From: an uncultured Pelagibacteraceae bacterium
GTDB taxonomy: Bacteria; Pseudomonadota; Alphaproteobacteria; Pelagibacterales; Pelagibacteraceae
Direction of reading: 5' to 3'
Assembly: GCA_902532525.1 (NCBI GenBank)
Contig: CACAIK010000002.1
Span: 1-64,000, forward strand
DNA: 64,000 nt
The position numbers were made by a program, and so were the translations under genes. Of the stretch, positions 33,824 through 43,287 are shown one piece after another. The notes beneath the pieces are model-generated. The model was not told the origin of the DNA, did no database searches, and saw only the letters and a list, made by a program, of their open reading frames with translations. Each line of letters starts with the position of its first letter. The first letter of the stretch is position 1.

Positions 33824-35608
33824 TCAACTAACAAGAGACTTTTGAGGCTTCATATCACTCTTGCTTATACCAGCTACTTTAACTGGTTTTTTCATAGCAT
33901 CTCTTCTGAATGGCTCACCTAATTCTTGATTTAGAATTATTTCGATAAATGTAGTAATACCTTTTTTTTGATCTTCACATGATTGTTTAATAGCTTTAGT
34001 GGTTTCTTCCATTGTATTTGCAATAATACCTTTTAAACCACATGCATTAGCAACTTTTGCATAACTTAATTCTGGATCTAACTCTGTTCCCACAAAATTA
34101 TCATCGAACCATAAAATTGAATTTCTTTTTTCAGCACCCCATTGATAATTTCTAAAAATTACCATCGTTATTGCGGGCCACTCTTCTCTTGCACATGAGC
34201 TCATTTCATTCATACTTATTCCAAATGCTCCATCACCAGCAAAACCTATAACTGGAGTATCTGGACATCCAATTTTTGCTCCAAGAATAGATGGAAATCC
34301 ATATCCACATGGTCCAAATAAACCTGGTGCCAAATATTTTCTTGGTTTTTCAAATGTTGGGTATGCGTTACCAATTGCACAATTATTTCCAATATCACTT
34401 GAAATTATAACATCTTCTGGCATCCCAGCTTGAATAGCTCTCCATGCTTGTCTTGGAGACATTCTATCTTTATCTCTTTCTCTTGCTTCTTTGTTCCAAA
34501 CAGTTCCCGGATCATCATCCTCATGATCTAAACTTGTGAGAGTTTGCAACCATGCAGATTTTGTTTGATGAATTAGATTTTTTCTATCTTCTCTACCATT
34601 ATCTCCAGCATTTGATGAAAGTTTTTCCAATATTTGTTGAGCTACCATTTTAGCATCACCGCAAATACCAACTGTAACTTTCTTAGTTAAACCAATACGA
34701 TCGGGGTTCATATCTACTTGAATAATTGTTGCATCTTTTGGCCAGTAATCAATTCCGTATCCTGGTAATGTTGAAAATGGATTTAATCTTGTTCCTAATG
34801 CTAAAACTACATCAGCTTTTGAAATTAACTCCATTGCAGCTTTAGATCCGTTGTAACCTAATGGACCAACAGCTAATGGATGGCTTCCTGGAAAGCTATC
34901 GTTATGTTGGTATCCATTACATACAGGTGCATCAAGCTTTTCTGCTAATTTTTTACAATCATCAATCGCATCACCTATAACAACTCCTGCCCCAGATAAA
35001 ATTACTGGGAATTTTGCTTCTGATAATAATTTTGCAGCTCTATCAACAGCATCTTTTCCGCCACCTTGTCTTTCAAATCTTACAATTGGAGGTAATTCTA
35101 TATCTATAACTTGTGTCCAAAAATCTCTTGGTACATTTATTTGCGCAGGCGCTGAACCTCTAAATGCTTTTTCTATTACTCTGTTTAAAACTTCTGCCAT
35201 TCTTGATGGGTCTCTAACTTCTTCTTGATAACACACCATGTCTTTAAATAAATTCATTTGCTCTACTTCTTGAAAACCACCTTGGCCCATAGTTTTGTTT
35301 GCAGCTTGTGGTGTAACTAAAAGTAGTGGAGTATGATTCCAGTAAGCAGTTTTTATTGGTGTAACAAGTCCTGTAATACCTGGACCATTTTGAGCAATCA
35401 CCATTGACATTTTTCCAGTTGCTCTCGTGTAACCATCAGCAATCAATCCACCATTTGTTTCATGAGCAACGTCCCAAAAAGTTATTCCAGCTTCTGGGAA
35501 AAGATCAGAAATAGGCATGAATGCAGAACCGATAATACCAAACGAATGTTCGATACCATGCATTTGTAAAACTTTTACAAAAGCTTCTTCGGTTGTCATT
35601 TTAGCCAT
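33824..35608 (-). CDS. xsc: Sulfoacetaldehyde acetyltransferase
   Basis: ThDP enzyme that turns sulfoacetaldehyde and phosphate into acetyl phosphate and sulfite. 594 residues, the family length. Catalytic Glu at residue 50 (WDVAHETNGGLIADGYTRAT), the NGPGITGLVTPIKTAYWNHT segment, and the ThDP/Mg motif GDGAFGISMNEMSS (458-471) through N487 (FRNYQWGAEKRN). RDKDRMSPRQAWRAIQ and NSILWFDDNFVGTEL are characteristic of Xsc compared with acetolactate synthase. Neighbours that make or remove sulfite (suyAB, tauE-like, aprBA) support the call. A GAAGGA ribosome binding site precedes the start. Confidence 0.93.
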   Translation of the reverse strand: MAKMTTEEAFVKVLQMHGIEHSFGIIGSAFMPISDLFPEAGITFWDVAHETNGGLIADGYTRATGKMSMVIAQNGPGITGLVTPIKTAYWNHTPLLLVTPQAANKTMGQGGFQEVEQMNLFKDMVCYQEEVRDPSRMAEVLNRVIEKAFRGSAPAQINVPRDFWTQVIDIELPPIVRFERQGGGKDAVDRAAKLLSEAKFPVILSGAGVVIGDAIDDCKKLAEKLDAPVCNGYQHNDSFPGSHPLAVGPLGYNGSKAAMELISKADVVLALGTRLNPFSTLPGYGIDYWPKDATIIQVDMNPDRIGLTKKVTVGICGDAKMVAQQILEKLSSNAGDNGREDRKNLIHQTKSAWLQTLTSLDHEDDDPGTVWNKEARERDKDRMSPRQAWRAIQAGMPEDVIISSDIGNNCAIGNAYPTFEKPRKYLAPGLFGPCGYGFPSILGAKIGCPDTPVIGFAGDGAFGISMNEMSSCAREEWPAITMVIFRNYQWGAEKRNSILWFDDNFVGTELDPELSYAKVANACGLKGIIANTMEETTKAIKQSCEDQKKGITTFIEIILNQELGEPFRRDAMKKPVKVAGISKSDMKPQKSLVS

Positions 35609-35637
35609 ATCTAATCCTTCTTAATTCTATTTTTTAA

Positions 35638-35665
35638 TTGTCAAAGTGCTCAATTCATATATAAA
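35638..35665 (+). promoter_or_regulatory. Candidate sigma-70 promoter for suyAB
   Basis: TTGTCA (35638-35643), a 16-base spacer and TATAAA (35660-35665) lie in the 90-base divergent region between xsc and suyA, about 35 bases before the suyA ATG. Match by eye only. Confidence 0.4.
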
Positions 35666-35698
35666 TTGGATCGAATTTCAAACAAAGAAATCGTCACA

Positions 35699-35986
35699 AT
35701 GGCTGGCACAGATATTATAATCCACGATGAAAAAGACAATGTAGGTGTTGTAGTTATTGAAAAAATTACTCCTAAACAAGACTGTGATTGCTGGATTATG
35801 GAAAATGATAAATCAGTAAAAATTCAATCGATGGATGAAATACCTTTGGGTCATAAAATTGCAATGACTGATCTTAACGAGGGAGATACAATATTAAAGT
35901 ACGGGCATGATATTGGCAAAGTAGTAAAATCAATTAAAAAAGGTGAGCATGTACATGTTCACAACGTAAAAACTAAAAAGTGGTAA
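35699..35986 (+). CDS. suyA: UxaA N-terminal-type (SAF) subunit, probable sulfolactate sulfo-lyase small subunit
   Basis: 95 residues with the SAF pattern [20 protein letters not shown] then [10 protein letters not shown] start it at the ATG at 35699 (MAGTDIII); a TTG frame from 35666 adds 11 residues. UxaA-type dehydratases are sometimes one chain and sometimes split as here. A split small subunit beside a large one, with xsc and sulfite genes adjacent, fits SuyA of (R)-sulfolactate sulfo-lyase, which yields pyruvate and sulfite. An altronate-dehydratase-type activity cannot be excluded from sequence. Confidence 0.75.
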   Translation: MAGTDIIIHDEKDNVGVVVIEKITPKQDCDCWIMENDKSVKIQSMDEIPLGHKIAMTDLNEGDTILKYGHDIGKVVKSIKKGEHVHVHNVKTKKW

Positions 35987-35987
35987 A

Positions 35988-37154
35988 ATGGAAATTCCAA
36001 AAACGTTTTTAGGATATAAAAGAGAAGATGGAAGAACAGGTACAAGAAATCACGTAATAATTTTACCTGTTGATGATATTTCAAATGCTTGTGCTGAAGC
36101 TGTAGCTAATAATATTAAAGGTACGATTGCACTTCCACATTCTTATGGAAGATTACAATTTGGAGCTGACCTAGAGCTTCATTTTAGAACAATGATTGGA
36201 ACAGGAAAAAATCCAAATGTTGCAGCAGTTATAGTAATTGGTATTGAGCCTAAATGGACAAAAAGAATTGTTGATGCAATTGCAACGACTGGAAAACCAG
36301 TTGAAGGTTATAGTATAGAAGGTGTAGGAGATATAGACACAATTGCAAGAGTTTCAAAGAAAGCTCAAGAATTTTCAATTTGGGCGTCAGAAAAACAAAG
36401 AGAAGAGCGTCCTATAAGTGATTTATGGATTTCAGTTAAATGTGGAGAGTCTGATACAACATCTGGATTAGCATCAAATCCGACGGTTGGAAATTTAATG
36501 GATAAATTAGAGCCCTTGGGTGTTCATTTATGTTTTGGTGAAACATCTGAATTAACGGGTGCTGAAACTGTATGTGAAAAAAGAGGAAAAACTCCTGAAG
36601 CTCAAGAAAAATTTAGAAAAACTTGGAGTTCGTATAATGATTTCATATTAAAAGAAGCAACAGACGATCTTTCAGAAAGTCAACCAACGGCTGGAAACAT
36701 AGCAGGTGGACTTACTACAATTGAAGAAAAAGCATTTGGAAACTTTCAAAAAATTGGTGGATGTAAATTTATTGATGTACTAGAACCGGCAGAAGAACCA
36801 ATTAAAGGTCCAGGTTTATACTTTATGGATACTTCATCAGCTGCTGCAGAATGTGTAACTTTACAAGCTGCAGGAGGATTTAATCTTCACCTATTTCCAA
36901 CTGGACAAGGGAATATAATTGGAAACCCGATTGAACCAGTGGTTAAACTAACTGCTAATCCATTAACTGCTAGAACAATGAGTGAGCATATTGATGTTGA
37001 TGTTTCTAAAATCTTATCAAGAGAAATGAATTTAGATGAAGCAGGTGATGAATTAATTAAAGCAACGATAAGAGTTGCAAACGGAAGATTAACTTGTGCT
37101 GAAGCACTAGGTCATAGAGAGTTTGTTATGACTAAATTATATAGAAGTGCCTAA
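35988..37154 (+). CDS. suyB: UxaA C-terminal-type subunit, probable sulfolactate sulfo-lyase large subunit
   Basis: 388 residues of the UxaA/SuyB large-subunit family. [20 protein letters not shown] is the characteristic opening, and [38 protein letters not shown] and [20 protein letters not shown] are family motifs that contain the metal-binding Cys residues. It follows suyA by one base. Of the family alternatives (altronate, galactarate, sulfolactate), sulfolactate is favoured by the neighbouring xsc, the TauE/SafE gene and aprBA. Its last four bases overlap the TauE-like gene on the other strand. Confidence 0.78.
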   Translation: MEIPKTFLGYKREDGRTGTRNHVIILPVDDISNACAEAVANNIKGTIALPHSYGRLQFGADLELHFRTMIGTGKNPNVAAVIVIGIEPKWTKRIVDAIATTGKPVEGYSIEGVGDIDTIARVSKKAQEFSIWASEKQREERPISDLWISVKCGESDTTSGLASNPTVGNLMDKLEPLGVHLCFGETSELTGAETVCEKRGKTPEAQEKFRKTWSSYNDFILKEATDDLSESQPTAGNIAGGLTTIEEKAFGNFQKIGGCKFIDVLEPAEEPIKGPGLYFMDTSSAAAECVTLQAAGGFNLHLFPTGQGNIIGNPIEPVVKLTANPLTARTMSEHIDVDVSKILSREMNLDEAGDELIKATIRVANGRLTCAEALGHREFVMTKLYRSA

Positions 37155-38236
37155 GCTTTAAGCTTAGCTTCTCTTGCTTTATTCCACTTAGAAATATAAT
37201 TTCTTAAAATTGCAGCTCCAATACCAAGAACTACTGCTAATACAACTGATGTGAGTCCATAAAAAACTGGAAGGTCTTTAGAATAATCTAAAATAAACTG
37301 TGCAATGTTACCAAGGTTTTTAGTTCCATTTACTACCGTTTCAACAATTACATCATCTTTAATAAAAGTGTCATAAGCGATAGCAATTCCAACTAATAAT
37401 AAAAGTACTGCTAAGATTGTTTTAAATTCTGAGCTATCAACTTTTTCACCAATTTTTTGACCAAACTGAACACCAATAATTGAGCCAAGTATAAGTACAA
37501 AAACTAAAACAAGATCAATTGTTCCATAATTAAAAGCATGAAGGACAGTTACGATTGCACTAACAAATATTGTAACAAACAAAGATGTACCAGGAATTAG
37601 TTTTGTTGGCATTCCAATAATATAAATCATTGCAGGAACCAATATAAATGCACCACCCACTCCCATAATTGCTGCAATATATCCGACAATTAAACCAATA
37701 ATAATTGGAGTAAATGCACTTTCATAAACTTTTGATTTTTTAAAACGCATTCTAAAAGGTAGTCCATGTATCCAATAATGAGTATGTAATTTTTTTCTAA
37801 CAACAATTTTTTTTCTTGCCTTATCAATTTCAGATACTCCTTGAATAAGCATTAAAGTTCCAAGTATAGCTAAGATATACATGTAGGCTAAAGAGATAAC
37901 GATGTTTATTTTTCCAATATCTTGAAAATAAGAAAAAGTTAAGATTCCAAGTAAAGTTCCAATAGTTCCTCCGACTACAATCATCAATCCCATTTTATAA
38001 TCTAATGTACCTTTTAAATAATGAGTAGTTGAACCAGATACCGATGTACCTAAAATATTGCTTGCTTCATTTGGCACCGCATAAGCTGGTGGAATACCTA
38101 AAAAAATTAAAAATGGTGTCATTAAAAATCCTCCGCCTACACCAAACAATCCTGAAAGAATACCAACTGCTAAACTTAAACCAAATATAAAGAGTATGTT
38201 AATCTCGACTTGAGCTATTGGAAGAAAATATTCCAT
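37151..38236 (-). CDS. tauE: TauE/SafE family anion exporter, probable sulfite exporter
   Basis: 361 residues, about nine membrane helices. Two internal repeats both carry the [20 protein letters not shown] type of motif (repeat 1) and [22 protein letters not shown] (repeat 2), the TauE/SafE hallmark. A basic loop (residues 140-165, [20 protein letters not shown]) separates them. Members export sulfite, sulfoacetate or related anions. The position between suyB and aprA supports sulfite export. A distant paralogue lies at 56335. Confidence 0.85.
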   Translation of the reverse strand: MEYFLPIAQVEINILFIFGLSLAVGILSGLFGVGGGFLMTPFLIFLGIPPAYAVPNEASNILGTSVSGSTTHYLKGTLDYKMGLMIVVGGTIGTLLGILTFSYFQDIGKINIVISLAYMYILAILGTLMLIQGVSEIDKARKKIVVRKKLHTHYWIHGLPFRMRFKKSKVYESAFTPIIIGLIVGYIAAIMGVGGAFILVPAMIYIIGMPTKLIPGTSLFVTIFVSAIVTVLHAFNYGTIDLVLVFVLILGSIIGVQFGQKIGEKVDSSEFKTILAVLLLLVGIAIAYDTFIKDDVIVETVVNGTKNLGNIAQFILDYSKDLPVFYGLTSVVLAVVLGIGAAILRNYISKWNKAREAKLKA

Positions 38237-38287
38237 ATAATCTAACTATTCCTCTCATAATCTAAAGTCAATGATTATAAGAATAAA

Positions 38288-38434
38288 TTAAATAAAATTT
38301 TGAAATGTTCCTAAGATTATAATTGCCCAAGTAAAAAATATAAAAAGATATAGAAAAGATTTAATAATTTTTGAAAGCTGATTTGAAACTAATAAAGGGA
38401 TTTTCTTAATATTTTGATTAAAAGCTTGAAGCAT
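38288..38434 (-). CDS. Possible small single-helix membrane protein (48 aa)
   Basis: A short frame that opens MLQAFNQNIKKIPLLVSNQL, then has a membrane helix SFLYLFIFFTWAIIILG and ends TFQNFI. The positive N-terminal half followed by a helix is plausible for a real small protein, but the ribosome binding site is poor and AT-rich gaps often give such frames. It lies in the 249-base gap between the exporter and the 116-residue gene. Confidence 0.35.
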   Translation of the reverse strand: MLQAFNQNIKKIPLLVSNQLSKIIKSFLYLFIFFTWAIIILGTFQNFI

Positions 38435-38485
38435 ACCTGCGAAATACCACAAGTTTAATTAAATGCAAATAATATTTAATTAAAT

Positions 38486-38836
38486 TTAAAAAATAGTTGC
38501 CCCGAAGACTTTGACCTCATCTCCCTCTTCTCCAAGGACAAGTCGACCTAAAAAGTCTCCTGGTATCTCTGTACTGTTTTGTTTATAGATAACAGTTACG
38601 TACAAGCCTCTTCTTAGACAGCCTATAGCCTTACACCCCTCTTTAAGGCTTGAGATTAGCTTATTGCTTGCCCATTGCTTGCCTAGCTCTACTTCGTTGG
38701 CCCCGTAAAGCATTTGTGATGATAAATCCCTAGTAAATCCACCATAGTCTTTCATGTTGGAACATCTAACCATGTTATCCCAGATAGGATCAGCAATTTT
38801 AATGATTTCTTCGTCTGATTTGTCGACAATACTCAT
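38486..38836 (-). CDS. Small protein downstream of aprA, unknown function
   Basis: 116 residues, soluble, starting MSIVDKSDEEIIKIADPIWD. It resembles a small alpha/beta domain (NTF2-like length and pattern) with two Cys near residue 70 (SLKEGCKAIGCLRRGLYVTV), an odd spacing for chance. It follows aprA by nine bases on the same strand and so is very likely cotranscribed with aprMBA. Its base composition is somewhat less AT-rich than its neighbours. I cannot name the family; a maturation or electron-transfer helper for the reductase is possible. Confidence 0.65.
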   Translation of the reverse strand: MSIVDKSDEEIIKIADPIWDNMVRCSNMKDYGGFTRDLSSQMLYGANEVELGKQWASNKLISSLKEGCKAIGCLRRGLYVTVIYKQNSTEIPGDFLGRLVLGEEGDEVKVFGATIF

Positions 38837-38845
38837 CTAAAATGG

Positions 38846-40705
38846 TTAGGAAGCTTGCTTCTTCTCTTTATCATCAACGATATGATAAACAGGCTTTTTC
38901 TCCATTTCAAATTTTCCAGTTTCAGGATCTCTTCTAGAAACAGTCAAGCAGTGCCAGTTTTCATCATCAAGTTTCATATGATCGCCTCTATAATAATAGC
39001 CTGGCCAACGCGTTTCTTCTCTAAATAAAGTGTGATGAGCAACACATTCTGATGTTACAGCTCTATGCTTAAGTTCCCATGCTCTCATCAATTGGTGATA
39101 ATCTTCAGCTCCTACATGATCTAAGTCTTCTTGAAGTAATTGTAGCTGTTCTAAGCCTTTTTTAAGTAGATTATCATTTGTCATGTAATTATTTGTTAAT
39201 CCACCACAATATTCATCCATAATTTTTTGTAGTCTTTGTAGTCCTTGTATAGGTAAAATATAGCTTGGAGAAACAGTTCCTCCAGTAATTTCATTTCTTC
39301 CCACGGTATAGTTCTCAATTGGCTTAAATATTTCTTCTTTAAGCTTCTCTAATTGTGCATCAGAAACTTCGATATCATCAGCCTTTTTATCTTGAATATA
39401 TTTAACAGCAGCTTTAGATGCTAACCTTCCTTCTGTAAATGAACCAGATGAAAACTTATGAGCACTTCCACCAACTGCATCTCCTGCTCCAAATAATCCA
39501 TCGATAGTCATCATTCTATTGTATCCCCAGAAATATTCATCAGGTGCTATATCTTCTGGTCCACTAACCCATGCTCCTGAACATGTAGCATGAGATCCCA
39601 TTACATATGGTTCTGAAGTTGTTAATTCAGGGTTTGTGTATTTTGGATCAATATTTTGAGATGCCCAAACAACCGCTTGTCCAACTGTCATTCCCAAGAA
39701 GTTTTCCCATCCAACTGTTTCTAAGTGTGGGTCTTGGAATGCTTCTTTTGTAACCATGTGAATTGGTCCACCACCTGCAGCTGTTTCTTGAATAAATGCG
39801 TGATTTCTTAAACAAGTTGGTGTTGGATGATGGTCTATATATTCTCCAACTAATTCTTTAGTAGCTTCATACCATTTCTTTTCATAGTTCTCACCATTAG
39901 CATTTTGAGTATATGTTTTTAAATGAAGGAAATATGCTCCAACTGGACCATAACCATCTTTAAATCTACAAAGTACAATTCTATTTTCCATTTGAGTCAT
40001 TTTTGCACCTGCTTGAATAGGTAATGCATAAGCAGATCCATTACTCCAAGGCGCATACCATGTTCTACCCATGCCTTCACCAACTGCTCTTGGTTTAAAT
40101 ATGTGCGATGCTCCTCCAGCAGAAACAACTACTGTTCTAGATTTAAATACATGAAAATTTCCAGTTCTAACATTAAAGCCAACTGCACCAGCTATTCTGT
40201 TTGGATTTTTTTCATCTTTTAAAAGATGAGTAATCATTATTCTGTTATAAATTTTATCAGCAGATTTTTTTGCAGCTTCAGCTACAATTGGTTTGTAACT
40301 TTCGCCGTGTATCATTATTTGCCACTTACCTTCTCTTTGATATCTTCCAGTTTCTTTATTTTTCATCATTGGAAGACCCCATTCATCAAACATATGAACA
40401 GTTGAGTCTACGTGACGCGCCATGTCATAACCTAAATCTTCTCTAACAAGACCCATCAAATCATTTCTAGCGTACCTTACATGATCCTCTGGCATATTCT
40501 CACCCCACTGCATTCCCATATAACAGTTAATAGCATAAAGACCTTGTGCAACGGCACCACTTCTATCTATATTTGCTTTTTCAACACAGATTATTTTTAA
40601 ATCTCTTCCCCAGTGTCTTGCCTCAAAGGTAGCCCCTGTTCCAGCCATACCTCCACCGACAACTAGTACGTCACATTCTTCGATGATAGTTTTGTGCTTA
40701 GCCAT
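38846..40705 (-). CDS. aprA: Adenylylsulfate reductase alpha subunit
   Basis: FAD subunit that interconverts sulfite plus AMP and adenosine 5'-phosphosulfate. 619 residues. The FAD motif is VLVVGGGMAGTGATFEARHW (residues 13-32). RFKDGYGPVGAYFLHLK, NHAFIQETAAGGGPIHM and GDAVGGSAHKFSSGSFTEGR, with its conserved His, match AprA active-site regions. In an aerobic marine bacterium without sulfate respiration genes in view, the enzyme most likely runs toward sulfite oxidation. It sits downstream of aprM and aprB; it starts on the base where aprB ends. Confidence 0.95.
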   Translation of the reverse strand: MAKHKTIIEECDVLVVGGGMAGTGATFEARHWGRDLKIICVEKANIDRSGAVAQGLYAINCYMGMQWGENMPEDHVRYARNDLMGLVREDLGYDMARHVDSTVHMFDEWGLPMMKNKETGRYQREGKWQIMIHGESYKPIVAEAAKKSADKIYNRIMITHLLKDEKNPNRIAGAVGFNVRTGNFHVFKSRTVVVSAGGASHIFKPRAVGEGMGRTWYAPWSNGSAYALPIQAGAKMTQMENRIVLCRFKDGYGPVGAYFLHLKTYTQNANGENYEKKWYEATKELVGEYIDHHPTPTCLRNHAFIQETAAGGGPIHMVTKEAFQDPHLETVGWENFLGMTVGQAVVWASQNIDPKYTNPELTTSEPYVMGSHATCSGAWVSGPEDIAPDEYFWGYNRMMTIDGLFGAGDAVGGSAHKFSSGSFTEGRLASKAAVKYIQDKKADDIEVSDAQLEKLKEEIFKPIENYTVGRNEITGGTVSPSYILPIQGLQRLQKIMDEYCGGLTNNYMTNDNLLKKGLEQLQLLQEDLDHVGAEDYHQLMRAWELKHRAVTSECVAHHTLFREETRWPGYYYRGDHMKLDDENWHCLTVSRRDPETGKFEMEKKPVYHIVDDKEKKQAS

Positions 40706-41175
40706 TAATAATAAACGCCTTGCTTAAATGAATTCTTATCTAATGTTGGTAAATCTTTTTCAGTATTTAAACCATGTGGCTCATTATATAAAATTTGTGA
40801 GTTAATCTCTCCTTGATTAGGAGTATCAGCTTCAGCTAATTTTGGTATGAATTTTCCCCAAGGTTTTGTTGTTATTGGCGATACAAAATTTTTCTCTGTA
40901 CCGTTTCTAAATTTAATTCTCCAAGAAATAGTTCCTTTTTCTTCTTCTCTTCTAACTCTAACACTATGACCCATAGGAGCAAAGTCAGCATATCCTCTTA
41001 CATCAATTGCATGGTTAGGACATGCCTTAACGCATGAATAGCATTCCCAACAAAAATTTGGTTCTATATTTTTTGCTCTTCTAATAGTTTCGTCTATGTG
41101 CATGATATCTGATGGACATATATCTACACAATGACCACAACCATCACATCTCGTCATGTATACAAAAGTTGACAT
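40705..41175 (-). CDS. aprB: Adenylylsulfate reductase beta subunit (iron-sulfur)
   Basis: 156-residue ferredoxin-like subunit that carries electrons between AprA and the membrane. Two 4Fe-4S motifs are complete: C10, C13, C16, C20 and C42, C45, C48, C52 (FCWECYSCVKACPNHAIDVR). The rest is a beta-rich C-terminal tail with a proline-rich end typical of AprB. It lies between aprM and aprA; the start of aprA overlaps its stop codon. Confidence 0.95.
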   Translation of the reverse strand: MSTFVYMTRCDGCGHCVDICPSDIMHIDETIRRAKNIEPNFCWECYSCVKACPNHAIDVRGYADFAPMGHSVRVRREEEKGTISWRIKFRNGTEKNFVSPITTKPWGKFIPKLAEADTPNQGEINSQILYNEPHGLNTEKDLPTLDKNSFKQGVYY

Positions 41176-41214
41176 ATCTACTTATTACCTTTCTTTAAAA
41201 TTTTATCAATCATA

Positions 41215-42009
41215 TTAATAGTGCTTTGGTGCCTCACGTTTAATTCCAAGTCCAAATTGTTCTGGAGCATCTGCAGGTGGAGGTAAATTATCTCTAGAAC
41301 CATCTGCTTCTGCTAAATTTTTTTGGATTGCAGCACCTGGTTTGTAGAACATATGAGCAAATTTAGACCAATAAACTCCTCCAAATAAAACTATGTTAGC
41401 AACCGCAAACAAAATTAAAAATAAAACACTTAAACCGGTAGATCCTGAGTATTGGAAATACGACCAAGCTAAACCAAACGTAGAAGATAATACTAAAGCT
41501 AAAACAAATAAATCTGCTTTTATGATTCTAAAAACTGAGTGAGCTTCAGCAGATACATCTACTCTTAAAAAAAACCAAAACCAATAAGCTCCAAGGCAAG
41601 TTAAAATTGCACCAGCGTGCCAAATGATTGGCCATATAGATGGAGTTACCGCATTAGGAGAAGAATATCCAAATATCATAACACCTGACCCGATCCAAAA
41701 TAATATTGTTCCATACATTCCTAATACATGTGCAAATCTTCTTTTACCCAAACCTAATTCAGATGTAGTTCCAATATCATGTACTACAGTTTTAGAAATT
41801 ATCGCTGTTTTCTCGCCAAGACTTAATTCTCTACTTGCTGCTTTTTTTGCTTTTTTAGCATTATTAAAAAAATATTTTACATTCTTCTTATGAATAATAT
41901 CCATCAGTGTTCCAATCACTACTAACGCTAACATCAACAAAACAAATGCTTGCAAAGCAATTGAAGGAACTGTTGAAGAAAGAACAGCAAATGGATTGGT
42001 TGTGAACAT
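41215..42009 (-). CDS. aprM: Membrane subunit of the adenylylsulfate reductase complex
   Basis: 264 residues with five membrane helices, at about 18-36, 96-115, 128-148, 166-185 and 196-215. His residues in or beside helices (RRFAHVLGMYG, WPIIWHAGAIL) could bind haem as in nitrate-reductase-gamma-like anchors. In SAR11 and some sulfur oxidisers aprM replaces the Qmo complex and links AprBA to quinones. It is the first gene of aprMBA. Its ribosome binding site, GGAGA, is seven bases ahead of the ATG. Confidence 0.85.
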   Translation of the reverse strand: MFTTNPFAVLSSTVPSIALQAFVLLMLALVVIGTLMDIIHKKNVKYFFNNAKKAKKAASRELSLGEKTAIISKTVVHDIGTTSELGLGKRRFAHVLGMYGTILFWIGSGVMIFGYSSPNAVTPSIWPIIWHAGAILTCLGAYWFWFFLRVDVSAEAHSVFRIIKADLFVLALVLSSTFGLAWSYFQYSGSTGLSVLFLILFAVANIVLFGGVYWSKFAHMFYKPGAAIQKNLAEADGSRDNLPPPADAPEQFGLGIKREAPKHY

Positions 42010-42062
42010 ATTATTATCTCCGCTAAATATAATACTAATCTAAGCTCTTAATCTATAAAAAA

Positions 42063-42083
42063 TATTAGTTCAACTGACTAATA
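42063..42083. repeat. Inverted repeat upstream of aprM
   Basis: Seven-base perfect arms TATTAGT / ACTAATA with a seven-base spacer, 54-74 bases before the aprM start and 33 bases after the HIT gene stop. It may be a regulator site for aprMBA or a weak terminator of the HIT gene. AT-rich, so chance is possible. Confidence 0.35.
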
Positions 42084-42115
42084 ATCTCATCTCAATAAAA
42101 AAATGTTAATAAAAG

Positions 42116-42514
42116 TTACTTTTTCCTCACATAATGCTGTTTAGCAGAAATTACAGCTCGAACACCACCTTGAGGATTTTTAACATCATTTTTTCGTCTT
42201 GGAATCAGATGAATGTGACAATGATTAATAGATTGTCCAGCAACCTTGCCCGAATTAGTACCAATATTAAAACCTTTTACAGATTTATCGTTCATTTCAA
42301 TTTTTTTTTTTAGTTTCTTTATTAATTTATTGCAGGCTAAGATTTCTTTTGAGGTTAGATCAAAATAATTTTTAACACACCGCTTTGGAATTATAAGTGA
42401 ATGAAATTTTGATACAGGATAAGTGTCAGTAGTTGCATAAGCTAGTTCATTTTCAAAAAGATATTCCTTTTTCTTTGTAAAACAGAATATGCAAGGGTTA
42501 TTTGGATTTTTCAT
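42116..42514 (-). CDS. HIT family protein (nucleotide hydrolase/transferase)
   Basis: 132 residues with the histidine triad HCHIHLIPRR near residue 98. The N-terminus CIFCFTKKKEYLFEN with a Cys pair resembles zinc-binding HIT proteins. HIT proteins split dinucleoside polyphosphates or nucleotide-amine bonds; the substrate is not given by sequence. Its start overlaps the end of the pabC-like gene (four bases). Last gene of the operon that runs down from metC. Confidence 0.88.
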   Translation of the reverse strand: MKNPNNPCIFCFTKKKEYLFENELAYATTDTYPVSKFHSLIIPKRCVKNYFDLTSKEILACNKLIKKLKKKIEMNDKSVKGFNIGTNSGKVAGQSINHCHIHLIPRRKNDVKNPQGGVRAVISAKQHYVRKK

Positions 42515-43287
42515 AAATAATTACTCAATTTTTTTTGTTTTAGTATTTGAGTTTGATATTTACTTACAAAAGTTTCATAGGATTTATATTTTTTTCTATT
42601 CCAGTTTTTCTCTTTTATGGATGAAACTGTGGAAACTCCCTTTCCAGATCCGATTAGAAGTATCTCCTCGTATTGATTTAATTTATTTATATTAATATTA
42701 GTTTTTTTTATCTTAAATTGCTTTTCAAAAAACTTTAGATTAACACCTCGATAAAATTTTCTGATAGGTGAATAATATTTATTATCTTTTATAAAAATAA
42801 TATTTGAAGTTCCTGTTTCTAGAATTTTTCCATTTGAGCAAAGAGCAATATCGGATTTTGTATTATCCATTTTAGATAAATTTTTTAAAATAAATTTATA
42901 CTTTAGATTTTTATGCTCAGGCTTAATTCTATTGTAATTTACTAACTTTAACTGGAGATTTTTTTTAATTTTTAATTTATCTCTCAAAGAAATAGAAATT
43001 AAACTTTTGGTAACAGCAATTCTCAATAAATGATTATAATTTTTTTGTTTATTTAAATTAGATTTAATTAATTTAAATATATTTCTTTTTAAATTTCGAT
43101 CATAAATTTTGTAATTTTTAGTAGACTTAATGAGATTTGTTATGTGTTCTTTAAAAAATAAAATCTTTTGAGGTTTCCCATAGATCCACATAGTTGTAAA
43201 TACCCCATGGGCATTCCATAGATCTTTAAAATCTTTTTCTTTAAGATCTTTTCGACTGTAAGATTTTTTTAATAAGAATTTTACCAT
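42511..43287 (-). CDS. pabC: Class IV aminotransferase-like, probable aminodeoxychorismate lyase
   Basis: 258 residues of the class IV PLP fold. It has AHGVFTTMWIYGKPQKILF and HITNLIKSTKNYKIY in the N-domain and the cofactor region ILETGTSNIIFIKDNKYYSP in the C-domain. In the folate path it would release 4-aminobenzoate and pyruvate from the PabAB product. The adjacent pabA and pabB support this over branched-chain aminotransferase. The 5 prime end overlaps pabA by 47 bases, unusual but the only good start. It is AT- and Lys-rich, like its neighbours. Confidence 0.75.
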   Translation of the reverse strand: MVKFLLKKSYSRKDLKEKDFKDLWNAHGVFTTMWIYGKPQKILFFKEHITNLIKSTKNYKIYDRNLKRNIFKLIKSNLNKQKNYNHLLRIAVTKSLISISLRDKLKIKKNLQLKLVNYNRIKPEHKNLKYKFILKNLSKMDNTKSDIALCSNGKILETGTSNIIFIKDNKYYSPIRKFYRGVNLKFFEKQFKIKKTNININKLNQYEEILLIGSGKGVSTVSSIKEKNWNRKKYKSYETFVSKYQTQILKQKKLSNYL

